Shown: piece after piece, positions 26,845 to 34,496 of the stretch
Layout: every line of letters starts with the position of its first letter
Numbering within the stretch: position 1 is the first letter of the stretch
Position numbers and translations under genes: made by a program
Origin: DATAQC01 sp046263055
GTDB lineage: Bacteria > Actinomycetota > Acidimicrobiia > Acidimicrobiales > AC-14
Length of the DNA stretch: 64,000 nucleotides
Reading direction: 5' to 3'
NCBI GenBank assembly: GCA_046263055.1
Contig: JBHELO010000021.1
Location: forward strand, 1-64,000
Notes under the pieces: model-generated
Told to the model about the DNA's origin: nothing
What the model saw: the letters and a program-made list of their open reading frames with translations, nothing else
Database searches by the model: none

Positions 26845-27930
26845 TCACACCCAGCCGGCGCCCTTGAAGAGGGGCGCGAAGAGCTTGGCTTCCGGTGGGG
26901 CGGGGGCGCCCTTGGGGCGGCACCCAGCCAGCACCCGGGCGGGCACGGCGGCCACGTCGGGGGCCTCGTCGCCCGCCTTGCCCAGAACCCGCCAGCCGGC
27001 CAGCCAGCGAGCCACGGTCGGGTCGGCGGCCACCGCCGCGGCCACCGAGGACAGGACGGCATAGGCCCGGTCGCCCCGCTCCGGCACCTGGAAGCCGTCG
27101 GGGTCGGCCAGCACCGCCTCGGGGTCGGGGAGGTCCATCTCCATCTCCCACATCAACAGCTCGATCCCCGCCCCCTCACCGACCGCCCCCGTGATCAGGG
27201 CCGTCTCCGCCTCGGTGGAGGCGCCGGCGGCGGATGCCGCCGTCCACAGGCGGGCCGCCATGTCCCACGTGCGGGGGCTGGGCCACCCCCGCCCGGCGCG
27301 GGCGGCGTCCGCCGGCAGGTCCAGGGCCAGCCCGGGGCGGACGGTGATGAACGCCGAGACCACCCCCCGGGTGGCGGGGATGCCCGCTTCCCAGCCCTCG
27401 GGGAGCGACGGCACCTCCGGGGCGTTCCACCCGCCGGCCAGCCCCCGGGCCAGCGCCGCCGGCTCGATGGCCCAGTCCAGGTGGCAGAAGCGGTTGGCCA
27501 GGGGGGCGGCCAGGTCCCACCCGTCGGCCGCCTGCTCGGGCGGGTTGGCGGCGGCCACCACCACCACGTCGTCCGGGAGGGGCAGGTCGCCCACCACCCG
27601 CTCCAGCACCACCCGGAGCAGGGCCGCCTGCACGGCCGGCGGGGCGGTGGAGATCTCGTCGAGGAAGAGCAGGCCCCGGCCGGCGGCGGCCAGGCGCTGA
27701 GCCCACCGGGGCGGCGCCATGGTGACTTCGTCGTCGCGCACGATGGGCAGGCCGGCGAAGTCCGACGGCTCCCGGATGGCGGCGATCACCGTCTCGCACG
27801 GCCACCCCATGGCCTCGGCCATGGCGGTGATGGCCGATGTCTTGCCCGTCCCCGGCGCCCCCCACAGGAGCACCGGAACCCGGGCCGCCACTGCGATGGT
27901 GAGGGCCTCGACCGTGCTCCCCTGGCTCAT
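26845..27930 (-). CDS. MoxR-type AAA+ ATPase
   Basis: A 361-aa AAA+ ATPase. Walker A is VLLWGAPGTGKTSAITAMAE, Walker B is GRGLLFLDEISTAPPAVQ, and sensor 1 is VVVAAANPPEQAADGW. An arginine-finger region ANRFCHLDW follows. MoxR ATPases act with VWA partners, as with the next gene. The start is ATG 27930, chosen because a TACCGT hexamer lies 6 nt upstream; the open frame continues further upstream without support. It is divergent from the peptide operon starting near 28019. Confidence 0.88.
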   Translation of the reverse strand: MSQGSTVEALTIAVAARVPVLLWGAPGTGKTSAITAMAEAMGWPCETVIAAIREPSDFAGLPIVRDDEVTMAPPRWAQRLAAAGRGLLFLDEISTAPPAVQAALLRVVLERVVGDLPLPDDVVVVAAANPPEQAADGWDLAAPLANRFCHLDWAIEPAALARGLAGGWNAPEVPSLPEGWEAGIPATRGVVSAFITVRPGLALDLPADAARAGRGWPSPRTWDMAARLWTAASAAGASTEAETALITGAVGEGAGIELLMWEMEMDLPDPEAVLADPDGFQVPERGDRAYAVLSSVAAAVAADPTVARWLAGWRVLGKAGDEAPDVAAVPARVLAGCRPKGAPAPPEAKLFAPLFKGAGWV

Positions 27931-27936
27931 GCCGGA

Positions 27937-27942
27937 ACGGTA
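27937..27942 (-). promoter_or_regulatory. -10 element TACCGT, leaderless start for MoxR gene
   Basis: TACCGT on the minus strand, 6-nt spacer, then ATG 27930. Confidence 0.6.
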
Positions 27943-27983
27943 CCGCCGGCAGCCCGGGTGGATGCTCCGGGGGCCGGCGACGG

Positions 27984-28012
27984 TTGACGGCGAAACGGAC
28001 CTAGAGCACAAT
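27984..28012 (+). promoter_or_regulatory. Sigma70-type promoter of the peptide operon
   Basis: TTGACG (27984-27989), exact 17-bp spacer, CACAAT (28007-28012). Transcription would start near 28019, about 100 nt upstream of the precursor start codon. This is the best two-box promoter seen in the window and differs from the -10-only promoters of most other genes here. Confidence 0.65.
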
Positions 28013-28054
28013 CTGACGGCTGTCGCGGTGCGACGAGGGTGTGCAGTGGGAGAG

Positions 28055-28099
28055 CTGCCACCCGACGGGTGGCAGTCCGGGTTCGCCTGGAATCAGGCG
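28055..28099 (+). promoter_or_regulatory. Structured 5' leader with two hairpins
   Basis: The first hairpin has perfect arms CTGCCACCC and GGGTGGCAG around GAC (28055-28075). The second has arms CGCCTG and CAGGCG around GAAT (28084-28099). Both lie between the promoter and the precursor ribosome-binding site (GAGGAG, 28109-28114). The leader could control translation or stabilise a highly expressed precursor mRNA. I could not match it to a known riboswitch class. Confidence 0.55.
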
Positions 28100-28120
28100 A
28101 GGGAGCGCGAGGAGCTGGAC

Positions 28121-28612
28121 GTGGCCGACGACATCGAGAGCCTGAAGCTCAAGATCACCGAGCTCGAGAACAAGGTGCGGGAACTGGAGACGGGGCCCGA
28201 GCCCACCGACATCTCGGCCGACGAGGTCGCCGCCTTCAACAAGGTGGTCAACATGCTCCCGCCCATCGTGTTCTGCGGTCGGGGCTGCGGTCGGGGCTGC
28301 GGGCGCGGGGGGTGCGTGTACAGCAGCTGCTACGCGGTCAGCGCCGCCGAGACCGACCCCGAGTCCCTGGCCGTGGCCTGCCGCGGCTGCCGGGGCTGCG
28401 GGCGCGGCTGCGGCCGGGGCTGCAGCTACCCGTGCGTGGTGGCGGCCGCCGCCGACGAGCCCGACATCGAGGGTGCCATGGCCTGCCGGGGCTGCGGCCG
28501 GGGCTGCAGCTACTGCTACATGTCCCGGCCCCTGCCGTGCGCCATGGGCGCCGCCCGCTCCACGCCCCAGGTGCGGGGTGGCGTGGGCCGCTTCGCCAAG
28601 CTGGGCGGGTGA
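28121..28612 (+). CDS. TOMM-type RiPP precursor with three CGRG-rich cysteine modules
   Basis: Proposed precursor of a thiazole-containing peptide, 163 aa. GTG 28121 follows GAGGAG at 6 nt. Residues 1-50 form a leader: a coiled coil (DIESLKLKITELENKVREL), then DISADEVAAFNKVVNMLPP. Residues from about 53 hold 16 cysteines in three modules: CGRGCGRGCGRGGCVYSSC, CRGCRGCGRGCGRGCSYPC and CRGCGRGCSYCYMSRPLPC. They are split by acidic spacers (AAETDPESLAV and ADEPDIEGAM), and the tail is TPQVRGGVGRFAKLGG. Dense Cys-Gly repeats next to YcaO and SagB genes resemble heterocycloanthracin/sonorensin-type precursors, but the three-module CGRG layout is not one I know. The stop overlaps the next GTG (GTGA). 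Confidence 0.85.
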   Translation: MADDIESLKLKITELENKVRELETGPEPTDISADEVAAFNKVVNMLPPIVFCGRGCGRGCGRGGCVYSSCYAVSAAETDPESLAVACRGCRGCGRGCGRGCSYPCVVAAAADEPDIEGAMACRGCGRGCSYCYMSRPLPCAMGAARSTPQVRGGVGRFAKLGG

Positions 28613-29811
28613 CCGGGGCTCCCGAGCCACCTCCCGACCCCCGGCCTCCCCCGGTGCCCGCGCCGGGGGAGGCCTATTACCGCCTGCTGCCCGGTGTCGA
28701 GGTGGTGCCGGTGGGCGACGACGTCGTGCTGGCGTCCGACGGGGTCACCCTCCGCCTGGAGGGTGAGTCGGCCGCCCTCTTCCGGGACCGGGTGCTGGCG
28801 CTGCTGGACGGGACCCGTACCCTGGACCAGGTCACCGCCGAGCTGCCGGGCGTGCGGCCCGACGACCTGCGCCCGCACCTCGACGCCCTGGTGCGGGCCC
28901 GGGTCCTGGGCCGGCGGGACGAGCCGAGCGACGGCGCGCCGGTCGACGGTCCCGGCGCCGCCCGCCCCCTGCTGCGGTTCTTGGAGACGGTCGGACTGTC
29001 GCCCGAGCAGGTGGCCGAGCGCCTGGACGGCCTGCGGGTGGCCGTCGTCGGCCTGAACGGGCCTGGTGCCCACGTGGCCGCGGTCCTGGCGGCCAGTGGG
29101 GTGGGGACCGTGGTTCTGGCCGACCCGTTCCCCCTCGGGCCCGCCGACCTCCAGCTCATGGCACCGACGGCGGCGGCGCGGGCTGGAGGTGCCGCCCGCC
29201 ACGACGTGGTGCGGGAGGCCCTGGGGGCCGCCGGCGGCTCGGGCCGGCTGGAGGTGATGCAGGGCGACGCCCTCGACCGCGGGGTGGTGGCCGACCTGGT
29301 GGCCGGCTCCGACCTCGCCGTCGGCTGCTTCGACAAGGGCTTCTCGGCCGCCCACGCCTGGCTCAACGAGGCCGGGCTCGACCTGGGCGTGGACACCCTC
29401 TACGCCCAGCTGCGGGGGCCGACGGCCTGGGTGGGGCCCCTGGTCGTCCCCGGGGAGACGGCGTGCTGGCTGTGCTGGCGCATGCGGGCCATCGCCTCCC
29501 AGGAGGACTTCCTGGCCGCCATGGCCGTGGAGGAGCACCTGGACGGCCGCCGCCGCCCGGCCCTCGCCGAAGCGGGCGCCCTGCCCGCGCTGTCGCCCCT
29601 GGTCGGGGGCATGGTGGGGCTCGAGGCGGTGAAGCACCTCTTGGGACTCGGTCGCGACGCCCTGGCCGGCCACGTGCACGAGGTGGACGCCCTGGCCGGG
29701 CGCACCGAGGTCCACGCCGTGCTGGCAGTACCCGACTGCCCGGCCTGCAGCCCGTCCCAGGCGGCTCAAAAAAAAAGTCCCCTCGCGCCCACGTCCCTCT
29801 CGCCGAGCTGA
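28609..29811 (+). CDS. E1/ThiF-like TOMM leader-binding partner protein
   Basis: In TOMM synthesis this partner binds the leader peptide and delivers it to YcaO. The 400-aa protein starts with a Pro-rich stretch. A winged-helix leader-binding region follows (LPGVEVVPVGDDVVLASDGV, LDGTRTLDQVTAELPG), then an E1-like Rossmann domain (LRVAVVGLNGPGAHVAAVLA). Two CxxC pairs (ETACWLCWRM and DCPACSPS) probably hold a structural zinc. The reading frame reaches a run of nine A residues (29768-29776) and stops 35 nt later at TGA 29811. Without the stop it would fuse to YcaO, as in many known SagC-SagD fusion proteins. The GTG start overlaps the precursor stop. Confidence 0.85.
   Translation: MTGAPEPPPDPRPPPVPAPGEAYYRLLPGVEVVPVGDDVVLASDGVTLRLEGESAALFRDRVLALLDGTRTLDQVTAELPGVRPDDLRPHLDALVRARVLGRRDEPSDGAPVDGPGAARPLLRFLETVGLSPEQVAERLDGLRVAVVGLNGPGAHVAAVLAASGVGTVVLADPFPLGPADLQLMAPTAAARAGGAARHDVVREALGAAGGSGRLEVMQGDALDRGVVADLVAGSDLAVGCFDKGFSAAHAWLNEAGLDLGVDTLYAQLRGPTAWVGPLVVPGETACWLCWRMRAIASQEDFLAAMAVEEHLDGRRRPALAEAGALPALSPLVGGMVGLEAVKHLLGLGRDALAGHVHEVDALAGRTEVHAVLAVPDCPACSPSQAAQKKSPLAPTSLSPS
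29768..29776 (+). other. A9 slippery run joining ThiF-like and YcaO frames
   Basis: In the ThiF-like frame it reads CAA AAA AAA AGT. A -1 slip on A-AAA-AAA, or one extra A by RNA polymerase slippage or mutation, continues into the YcaO frame as AAG TCC CCT. Nine consecutive A in this very GC-rich sequence is exceptional. GC-rich pairing CCCTCG (29780-29785) with CGAGGG (29828-29833) could form a downstream stimulating stem. Confidence 0.7.
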
Positions 29812-31154
29812 CCGCCGGGGGCGGGACCGAGGGCGACATCCTGGCCCTCCAGACCGAGCTGGTCAGCCGCCGGTGCGGCGTGGTGATGATCTTCGAGGAG
29901 GTGGTCAAAGACGTCACCGAGCCCGCCCTGCCCTACGTGTGGCGGGCCGAGCTGGCCAACTCGCGCTTCGACCCCAAGCGCGACCCGGAGCAGACCTCGT
30001 GCGCCGGCAAGGGCATGACCGCCGAGGTGGCCCGGGCCACCGCCCTGGGCGAGGCCGTGGAGCGCTACTCGAGCGGCTGCTGGGAGCCGGGCGAGGTGGT
30101 GCACGCCGCCCGCCCGGAGCTCGCCGGACCTTCCCTCCATCCCCGGGACCTGGTCCTGTTCCGTCCCGACCAGTACGGCGGCCTGCCCTACGCGCCCTAC
30201 GCCGACGACACGGTGATGGGATGGGTGCCGGCCCGGTCGCTGGCCAGCGGCGGCGAGGTGTTGGTCCCGGCCCTGGCCGTGTTCATGAGCTACCACGCCG
30301 TACACCGCGGCGAGTACCTGTGCCCCGTCACCTCCAACGGGCTGGCCGCCGGCCCCAACCCGGCTCGGTCCGTCCTCTCCGGCCTCCTCGAGGTGCTGGA
30401 GCGCGACGCCTTCCTCGTCACGTGGATGAACCGGCTGCCGGTCACGGCCGTCGACCCCGCCACCCATCCCGATCCCGACGTGGTCGGCCTGTGGCGGGGC
30501 TACGACCGCCGACGGGTCCGGCTGTCGCTCTTCCGCCTGCCCACCGACCACCCGGCGCACGTGTTCATGGCCCTGGCGGTGGACGAGGGGGACGACGGCC
30601 CGGCCGCCGTCATCGGCATGGGCGCCGACCTCGACCCGGCCCGGGCGGCGGCCAAGGCCGCCCTCGAGGTGGCCCAGATCCGCCCCGCGCTACGCATGAG
30701 CCTGCGCATCGACGAGACGAAGGCCCGGGTGGCGGCCCTGGTGGCCGACCCCCACCTGGTGGCCGACATCGACGACCACAACCTCCTCTACACCGATCGC
30801 CGGTCCCTCCCCCGGCTGTCGTTCCTGCTCGACCGCCCGCTGGAGCCGTTCGACTGGTCGGTGTGGGCCGGCGACCGGGCTCCCGGCGCCGGCCCGGCGC
30901 TGACCACGCTGGTGGACCACCTGGCCGGCGCGGGGACCGACGTCCTCACCTGCGACCTCACGCCTCCCGAGCTGGCCCGCCTCGGCCTCTACACGGCACG
31001 CGTCATTGTCCCCGGCTTCCAGCCGATCCACTTCGGGTGGACGGAGACCCGCCTGGCCGGCCACCGCCTGTTCGACGTGCCCTGTCGGCTGGGGTTCACC
31101 GACGCCCCCACCACCCCCGCCGACCTCAACGACGATCCCCACCCGCTGGCGTAG
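29775..31154 (+). CDS. YcaO-domain cyclodehydratase (TOMM, SagD-like)
   Basis: ATP-dependent enzyme that converts Cys or Ser/Thr of the precursor into azolines. Conserved blocks: ELVSRRCGVV before EPALPYVWRAELANSRF, the ATP-site motif CAGKGMTAEVARATALGEAV with ERYSSGCW, SNGLAAGPNPARSVLSGLLE with VLERDAFLVTW, and the C-terminus NDDPHPLA, close to the Pro-rich tail of TOMM YcaO proteins. The domain begins before the first possible internal starts (two GTGs and an ATG at 29879-29887), so independent translation would lose its N-terminus. This supports a fusion with the ThiF-like protein (about 848 aa in all). The coordinates begin at the first -1-frame codon. Confidence 0.85.
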   Translation, partial: KSPRAHVPLAELTAGGGTEGDILALQTELVSRRCGVVMIFEEVVKDVTEPALPYVWRAELANSRFDPKRDPEQTSCAGKGMTAEVARATALGEAVERYSSGCWEPGEVVHAARPELAGPSLHPRDLVLFRPDQYGGLPYAPYADDTVMGWVPARSLASGGEVLVPALAVFMSYHAVHRGEYLCPVTSNGLAAGPNPARSVLSGLLEVLERDAFLVTWMNRLPVTAVDPATHPDPDVVGLWRGYDRRRVRLSLFRLPTDHPAHVFMALAVDEGDDGPAAVIGMGADLDPARAAAKAALEVAQIRPALRMSLRIDETKARVAALVADPHLVADIDDHNLLYTDRRSLPRLSFLLDRPLEPFDWSVWAGDRAPGAGPALTTLVDHLAGAGTDVLTCDLTPPELARLGLYTARVIVPGFQPIHFGWTETRLAGHRLFDVPCRLGFTDAPTTPADLNDDPHPLA

Positions 31155-31946
31155 ATGGCGACCCGGGCTTTTCGCGACGCCGACCCCATCGCCTGGGCGT
31201 TCCACCACAACACCGGCGTCGGCCCCTACACCTCGGCCCCCGAGCCGGTGTCGGAGGCCGCCCGCCCGCCCAAGGAGTACCTGCACGCGCCGCTGCTGCC
31301 CTTGCCGGCGGCAGCCCTGCCGGACGTCGCCCTGGCCGACGCCCTTGCCGCCCGCCTGTCGTGCCGGCGCTTCACGGCCGACGGCCTGGCCCCCGAGCAG
31401 CTGGCCGCCGTCCTGGGCGCCGGCTACGGCGTGGCCGGCCGGGTCCTGCTGGGGCGGGCCGAGCTGCTGGAGCGCCCGGTGCCCTCGGGGGGCGGCCTGT
31501 ACCCGCTCGAGCTGTACGTGCTGGTGCGCGCCGTGCCCGGTCTCAGCCCCGGCGCCTACCACTACGCGCCCCAGCATCACGGGCTGGAGGACCTGGGCAC
31601 CGGGCCGATCCCGCCGGCGGTGCTGTCGCGGCTCTTCCTGGGCCAGCCCTACCTGGCGGCGGCGGCCGCCATGGTGGTCATCACCGCCGTGCTGTCCCGG
31701 TCCCTCGACAAGTACGGGGACCGGGGCTACCGCTACGTGCTCTTCGAGGCCGGCCACGTGGCCCAGAACCTGAACCTGGCGGCCGCTGCCTGCGGGTTGG
31801 GGGCGTGCAACGCCGGCGGGTTCTTCGACGCCCACCTGGGCGACCTCCTCGGGCTCGACCCCGACCAGGAGGTGCCGCTCTACGGGGTGGCGGTGGGCCG
31901 TCCCGCCAGCGCCGACCGCACCGACGTGCGGTCGCCGCCCCAGTAG
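31155..31946 (+). CDS. SagB-type FMN dehydrogenase (nitroreductase fold)
   Basis: Oxidises azolines to aromatic azoles in TOMM biosynthesis. The 263-aa protein starts AFRDADPIAWAFHHNTGVGP, as SagB proteins do. Then come SCRRFTADGLAPEQLAAVLG, the FMN-contact stretch RPVPSGGGLYPLELYVLV, YRYVLFEAGHVAQNLNLAAA and GLGACNAGGFFD. The ATG follows the YcaO stop directly, so the genes are coupled. No transporter, protease or obvious immunity gene follows within the operon, so maturation and export must rely on the next gene or on factors elsewhere. Confidence 0.9.
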   Translation: MATRAFRDADPIAWAFHHNTGVGPYTSAPEPVSEAARPPKEYLHAPLLPLPAAALPDVALADALAARLSCRRFTADGLAPEQLAAVLGAGYGVAGRVLLGRAELLERPVPSGGGLYPLELYVLVRAVPGLSPGAYHYAPQHHGLEDLGTGPIPPAVLSRLFLGQPYLAAAAAMVVITAVLSRSLDKYGDRGYRYVLFEAGHVAQNLNLAAAACGLGACNAGGFFDAHLGDLLGLDPDQEVPLYGVAVGRPASADRTDVRSPPQ

Positions 31947-32015
31947 TCACCGGCTCCCATGTATCACGGGCCGCACCGGGCGCATCATCTGAGGAGGGCG
32001 ACGAAGGGAGCCGCG

Positions 32016-33875
32016 GTGGGCGCCAGCGACCAGCACAACGTCACCATCCGCAACCTCACCGCCCGGCGGATCGAGATCGCCCGGGTCGACGGTGGGTCGT
32101 CCGGGCTCATCATCTCGCCCTTCGGCGACCGCACGGTGCCCGCCGGGGACGTCGAGCTCTACGACGTGGGACCGTGGAAGGCCCAGCGGCTGGTGGACGA
32201 CGACCCGCCCCGGAGCACGGCGTCGGACGACGTGCGGCGCAACGGGGTCTACGCCAAGGCCAGCGGCTACTCGTTCCTGGCGGCCATGACCTTCGCCGCC
32301 GTCGGCGCCGTGCACCAGCGGATGGGGTGGCTGGTGGGCGTGGTGGCCGCCCTCGCCCTGACCGGCCTGCTCTCGTGGAGAACGCACTGGGACCCCGAGG
32401 CGTGGCGCAGCATGGCCCGGTCCTTCAACATCTTCCTGGGCATGCTGATGGCCTTCGGGGCCACCGCCGGTGCCATCTGGCTCAACTACCCCGACCCCCT
32501 GCGCCACCGCTCGGACGCCCCCGACGTGGTGCTCGCCCTCATCATCCTGTGGCTGTTCATGGCCATGGCATCGGTGCTGCCGGCCGCCCTATTCCTGTTC
32601 TTCCACCGCCAGAAGGTCCCCACGCTGCGGGCCAACTTCCTTCGCGACGTCGTCCGCCTGGACCCCAACGTACAGACCATCGAGGACGCCGAGAGCCGCT
32701 ACGACGTCCTCATCCGCGACGTCTACGGATCCGGCGACAGTGGGGCGTCGGCCGGCCGGCGCCTTCCCATTCTGGCCGCCACCGGTGTCATCACCGGCTT
32801 GTGGATCTGGACCCTCGTCCCCGGGCTGAGCGACGCCACCACCATCCGCCAGGTCCTGCTGCCCGAACCGGACATCGTCACGTTCGCCTTCCTGGGCGCC
32901 TACGTCTTTGCCATCAACATGCTGTTCCGGCGCTACGCCCGGGCCGACCTCGGCCCCAAGGCCTACACCCACGTGATGGTGCGCATCTTCGCCGCCATCG
33001 CCACCGTGTGGGTGCTCAGCTTCGCCCCCTTCGCAACCACCGACGGCCGGCCCCGGTCACTCATGCTGCTGCTGGCCTTCTTCGTGGGCATCGTGCCGGA
33101 GACGGGCACCGCCATCGTCCAGGACCTCCTCCAGCAGTGGAAGCCGGTGGCCCGGGCCATCCCCTCGTTGGCCGAGGACCACCCCATCAGCCGCATCGAG
33201 GGGATCAGCCTCTACGACCGGGCCCAGTTCCTGGAGGTGGGCATCGAGAACGTCGAGAGCCTGGCCCACCACGACATCGTCGAGCTGATGCTGTGGACCC
33301 GCATCCCCACCGCCCGCCTGGTGGACTTCATGGACCAGGCCATCCTCTACCTCCACCTGCGGGGCCCGAGGTCGGCCGACGACACCGAGGGCAGGGCCGA
33401 CAAGGCCGGGGCCCGCACCCTCCTCGTGCGCCACGGCATCCGCACCGCCACCGACCTCGAGCGGGCCTACGCCATGGCTGCCTCCCGCTCGAAGGGCGAG
33501 GCCGACGCGCTCCTCGGGCTGGTGGACTCCCCGGGCCTGGCCGTCCGCCGGCTCCGGGTCGTCATGGACGCCATGGAGGACGACGAGTGGATGGTGTACG
33601 TGCGCAACTGGCGGGATCAGACGTCGGTCGGCGAGCCGGTGGGGTCGGTCGAGGAGTTCGTGGCCCTCGCCGCCCGGGGCACCGGGCCCACATCGTCGAC
33701 CGCACCGCCGAGCGCGGTGGACGGCGGGAACGTGGGCGTGGTGGACTCGTCGGCCCCTCATGCGCCGGTTCGGGCGCCGGTGCCTGCCGAGAGGCCCGGC
33801 TTCGCGGCGGCCGCCGCCCCCCCCACGGCCGCGGGGCCCACCGCCCCTCCCGGCCTGCGGTCAGTCGGCGACTGA
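32016..33875 (+). CDS. Multi-pass membrane protein of unknown function (619 aa)
   Basis: The start is GTG 32016, with AAGGGAG upstream. A short cytosolic N-terminus (NVTIRNLTARRIEIARVDGG) reads like a small beta domain. About seven hydrophobic helices follow (for example YSFLAAMTFAAVGAV, LVGVVAALALTGLLSW, ILWLFMAMASVLPAALFLFF, SLMLLLAFFVGIVPETG). The second half is soluble and helical (LYDRAQFLEVGIENVESLAH, HGIRTATDLERAYAMAAS), with helix-hairpin-helix-like features, and the tail is Pro/Ala-rich. It starts 69 nt after the SagB gene on the same strand and could serve export or self-protection, but nothing proves that. It overlaps the next gene, on the opposite strand, by 15 nt. Confidence 0.75.
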   Translation: MGASDQHNVTIRNLTARRIEIARVDGGSSGLIISPFGDRTVPAGDVELYDVGPWKAQRLVDDDPPRSTASDDVRRNGVYAKASGYSFLAAMTFAAVGAVHQRMGWLVGVVAALALTGLLSWRTHWDPEAWRSMARSFNIFLGMLMAFGATAGAIWLNYPDPLRHRSDAPDVVLALIILWLFMAMASVLPAALFLFFHRQKVPTLRANFLRDVVRLDPNVQTIEDAESRYDVLIRDVYGSGDSGASAGRRLPILAATGVITGLWIWTLVPGLSDATTIRQVLLPEPDIVTFAFLGAYVFAINMLFRRYARADLGPKAYTHVMVRIFAAIATVWVLSFAPFATTDGRPRSLMLLLAFFVGIVPETGTAIVQDLLQQWKPVARAIPSLAEDHPISRIEGISLYDRAQFLEVGIENVESLAHHDIVELMLWTRIPTARLVDFMDQAILYLHLRGPRSADDTEGRADKAGARTLLVRHGIRTATDLERAYAMAASRSKGEADALLGLVDSPGLAVRRLRVVMDAMEDDEWMVYVRNWRDQTSVGEPVGSVEEFVALAARGTGPTSSTAPPSAVDGGNVGVVDSSAPHAPVRAPVPAERPGFAAAAAPPTAAGPTAPPGLRSVGD

Positions 33876-34496
33876 CGCCCCGCCGGCGGAGGCGGCGATC
33901 AGGAGCTCGGTGAACCAGGCGTCGACCTGGCAGTCCACCACCAGGTTGACCCGCGCCCCGGCGCCCCGGTTCGCCACCCGGTGGGGCAGGTTGAGGTCCA
34001 GGTACCAGCACTCCCCGGCCCGCATGGGCACCGGCGTGCCGGCCAGCACGAAGTGGACGTCCGGCCCCGTCGTCAGCGGCACGTGGAGCCGGACCTCGCC
34101 GTCCGCGAAGCCGAGGCGGTAGTCACGGTGCTCCTTGATGGTGGCCCCCGGCCCCAGGCGCAGGAGGCGGACGCTGAGGAGCGGGCAGCGGAACGCGGCC
34201 AGGGCGGCGGCGATGCGGGGGCACGCCCGCAGGGCGTCGGTGTCGGCCCATGCCGACGCGGTGGGATCGGGGTAGAGCGCGTTGGCGGCGCCGGCGCCGG
34301 CGGGGGCGCGCAGGGCCACGCCGCTCCAGTCGCCCTCGTAGCAAGCGGTGTTGAAGTGCGGCTCCCAGGCCCCTCGGGGAAGTGCCCGGGCCTCGGCGGC
34401 GAGCGCCTTGGCGTCGAAGCCCAGGGGCAGGAGAACCCGGTCGGCCACCGCTGGGCCGGCACCGGCCCGGGCGCCGGTGCCGGCGCCGGCGCTCAT
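33861..34496 (-). CDS. Aspartyl/asparaginyl beta-hydroxylase-fold protein
   Basis: A 211-aa Fe(II)/2-oxoglutarate oxygenase-like protein of the Asp_Arg_Hydrox group. Visible: WEPHFNTACYEGDWSGVALR, LLSVRLLRLGPGATIKEHRD with YRLGF (His of the iron site in KEHRDY), VRLHVPLTTGPDVHFVLAG, and GECWYLDLNLPHRVANRG (second His). The start ATG 34496 overlaps the stop of the sulfotransferase gene (ATGA). It is the last gene of a three-gene unit with a Nif11-like small protein, so the small protein or a product bound to it may be the substrate. Confidence 0.85.
   Translation of the reverse strand: MSAGAGTGARAGAGPAVADRVLLPLGFDAKALAAEARALPRGAWEPHFNTACYEGDWSGVALRAPAGAGAANALYPDPTASAWADTDALRACPRIAAALAAFRCPLLSVRLLRLGPGATIKEHRDYRLGFADGEVRLHVPLTTGPDVHFVLAGTPVPMRAGECWYLDLNLPHRVANRGAGARVNLVVDCQVDAWFTELLIAASAGGASVAD

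Noticed and set aside
28013..28120. A known riboswitch class (cobalamin, TPP, SAM or similar)
   Set aside because: No conserved core of these classes could be matched by eye; only simple hairpins are evident.
28121..28612. Cys-rich protein as ferredoxin or metallothionein
   Set aside because: Cys-Gly-Arg repeats without ferredoxin spacing, a coiled-coil leader and direct coupling to YcaO/SagB genes fit a peptide precursor better.
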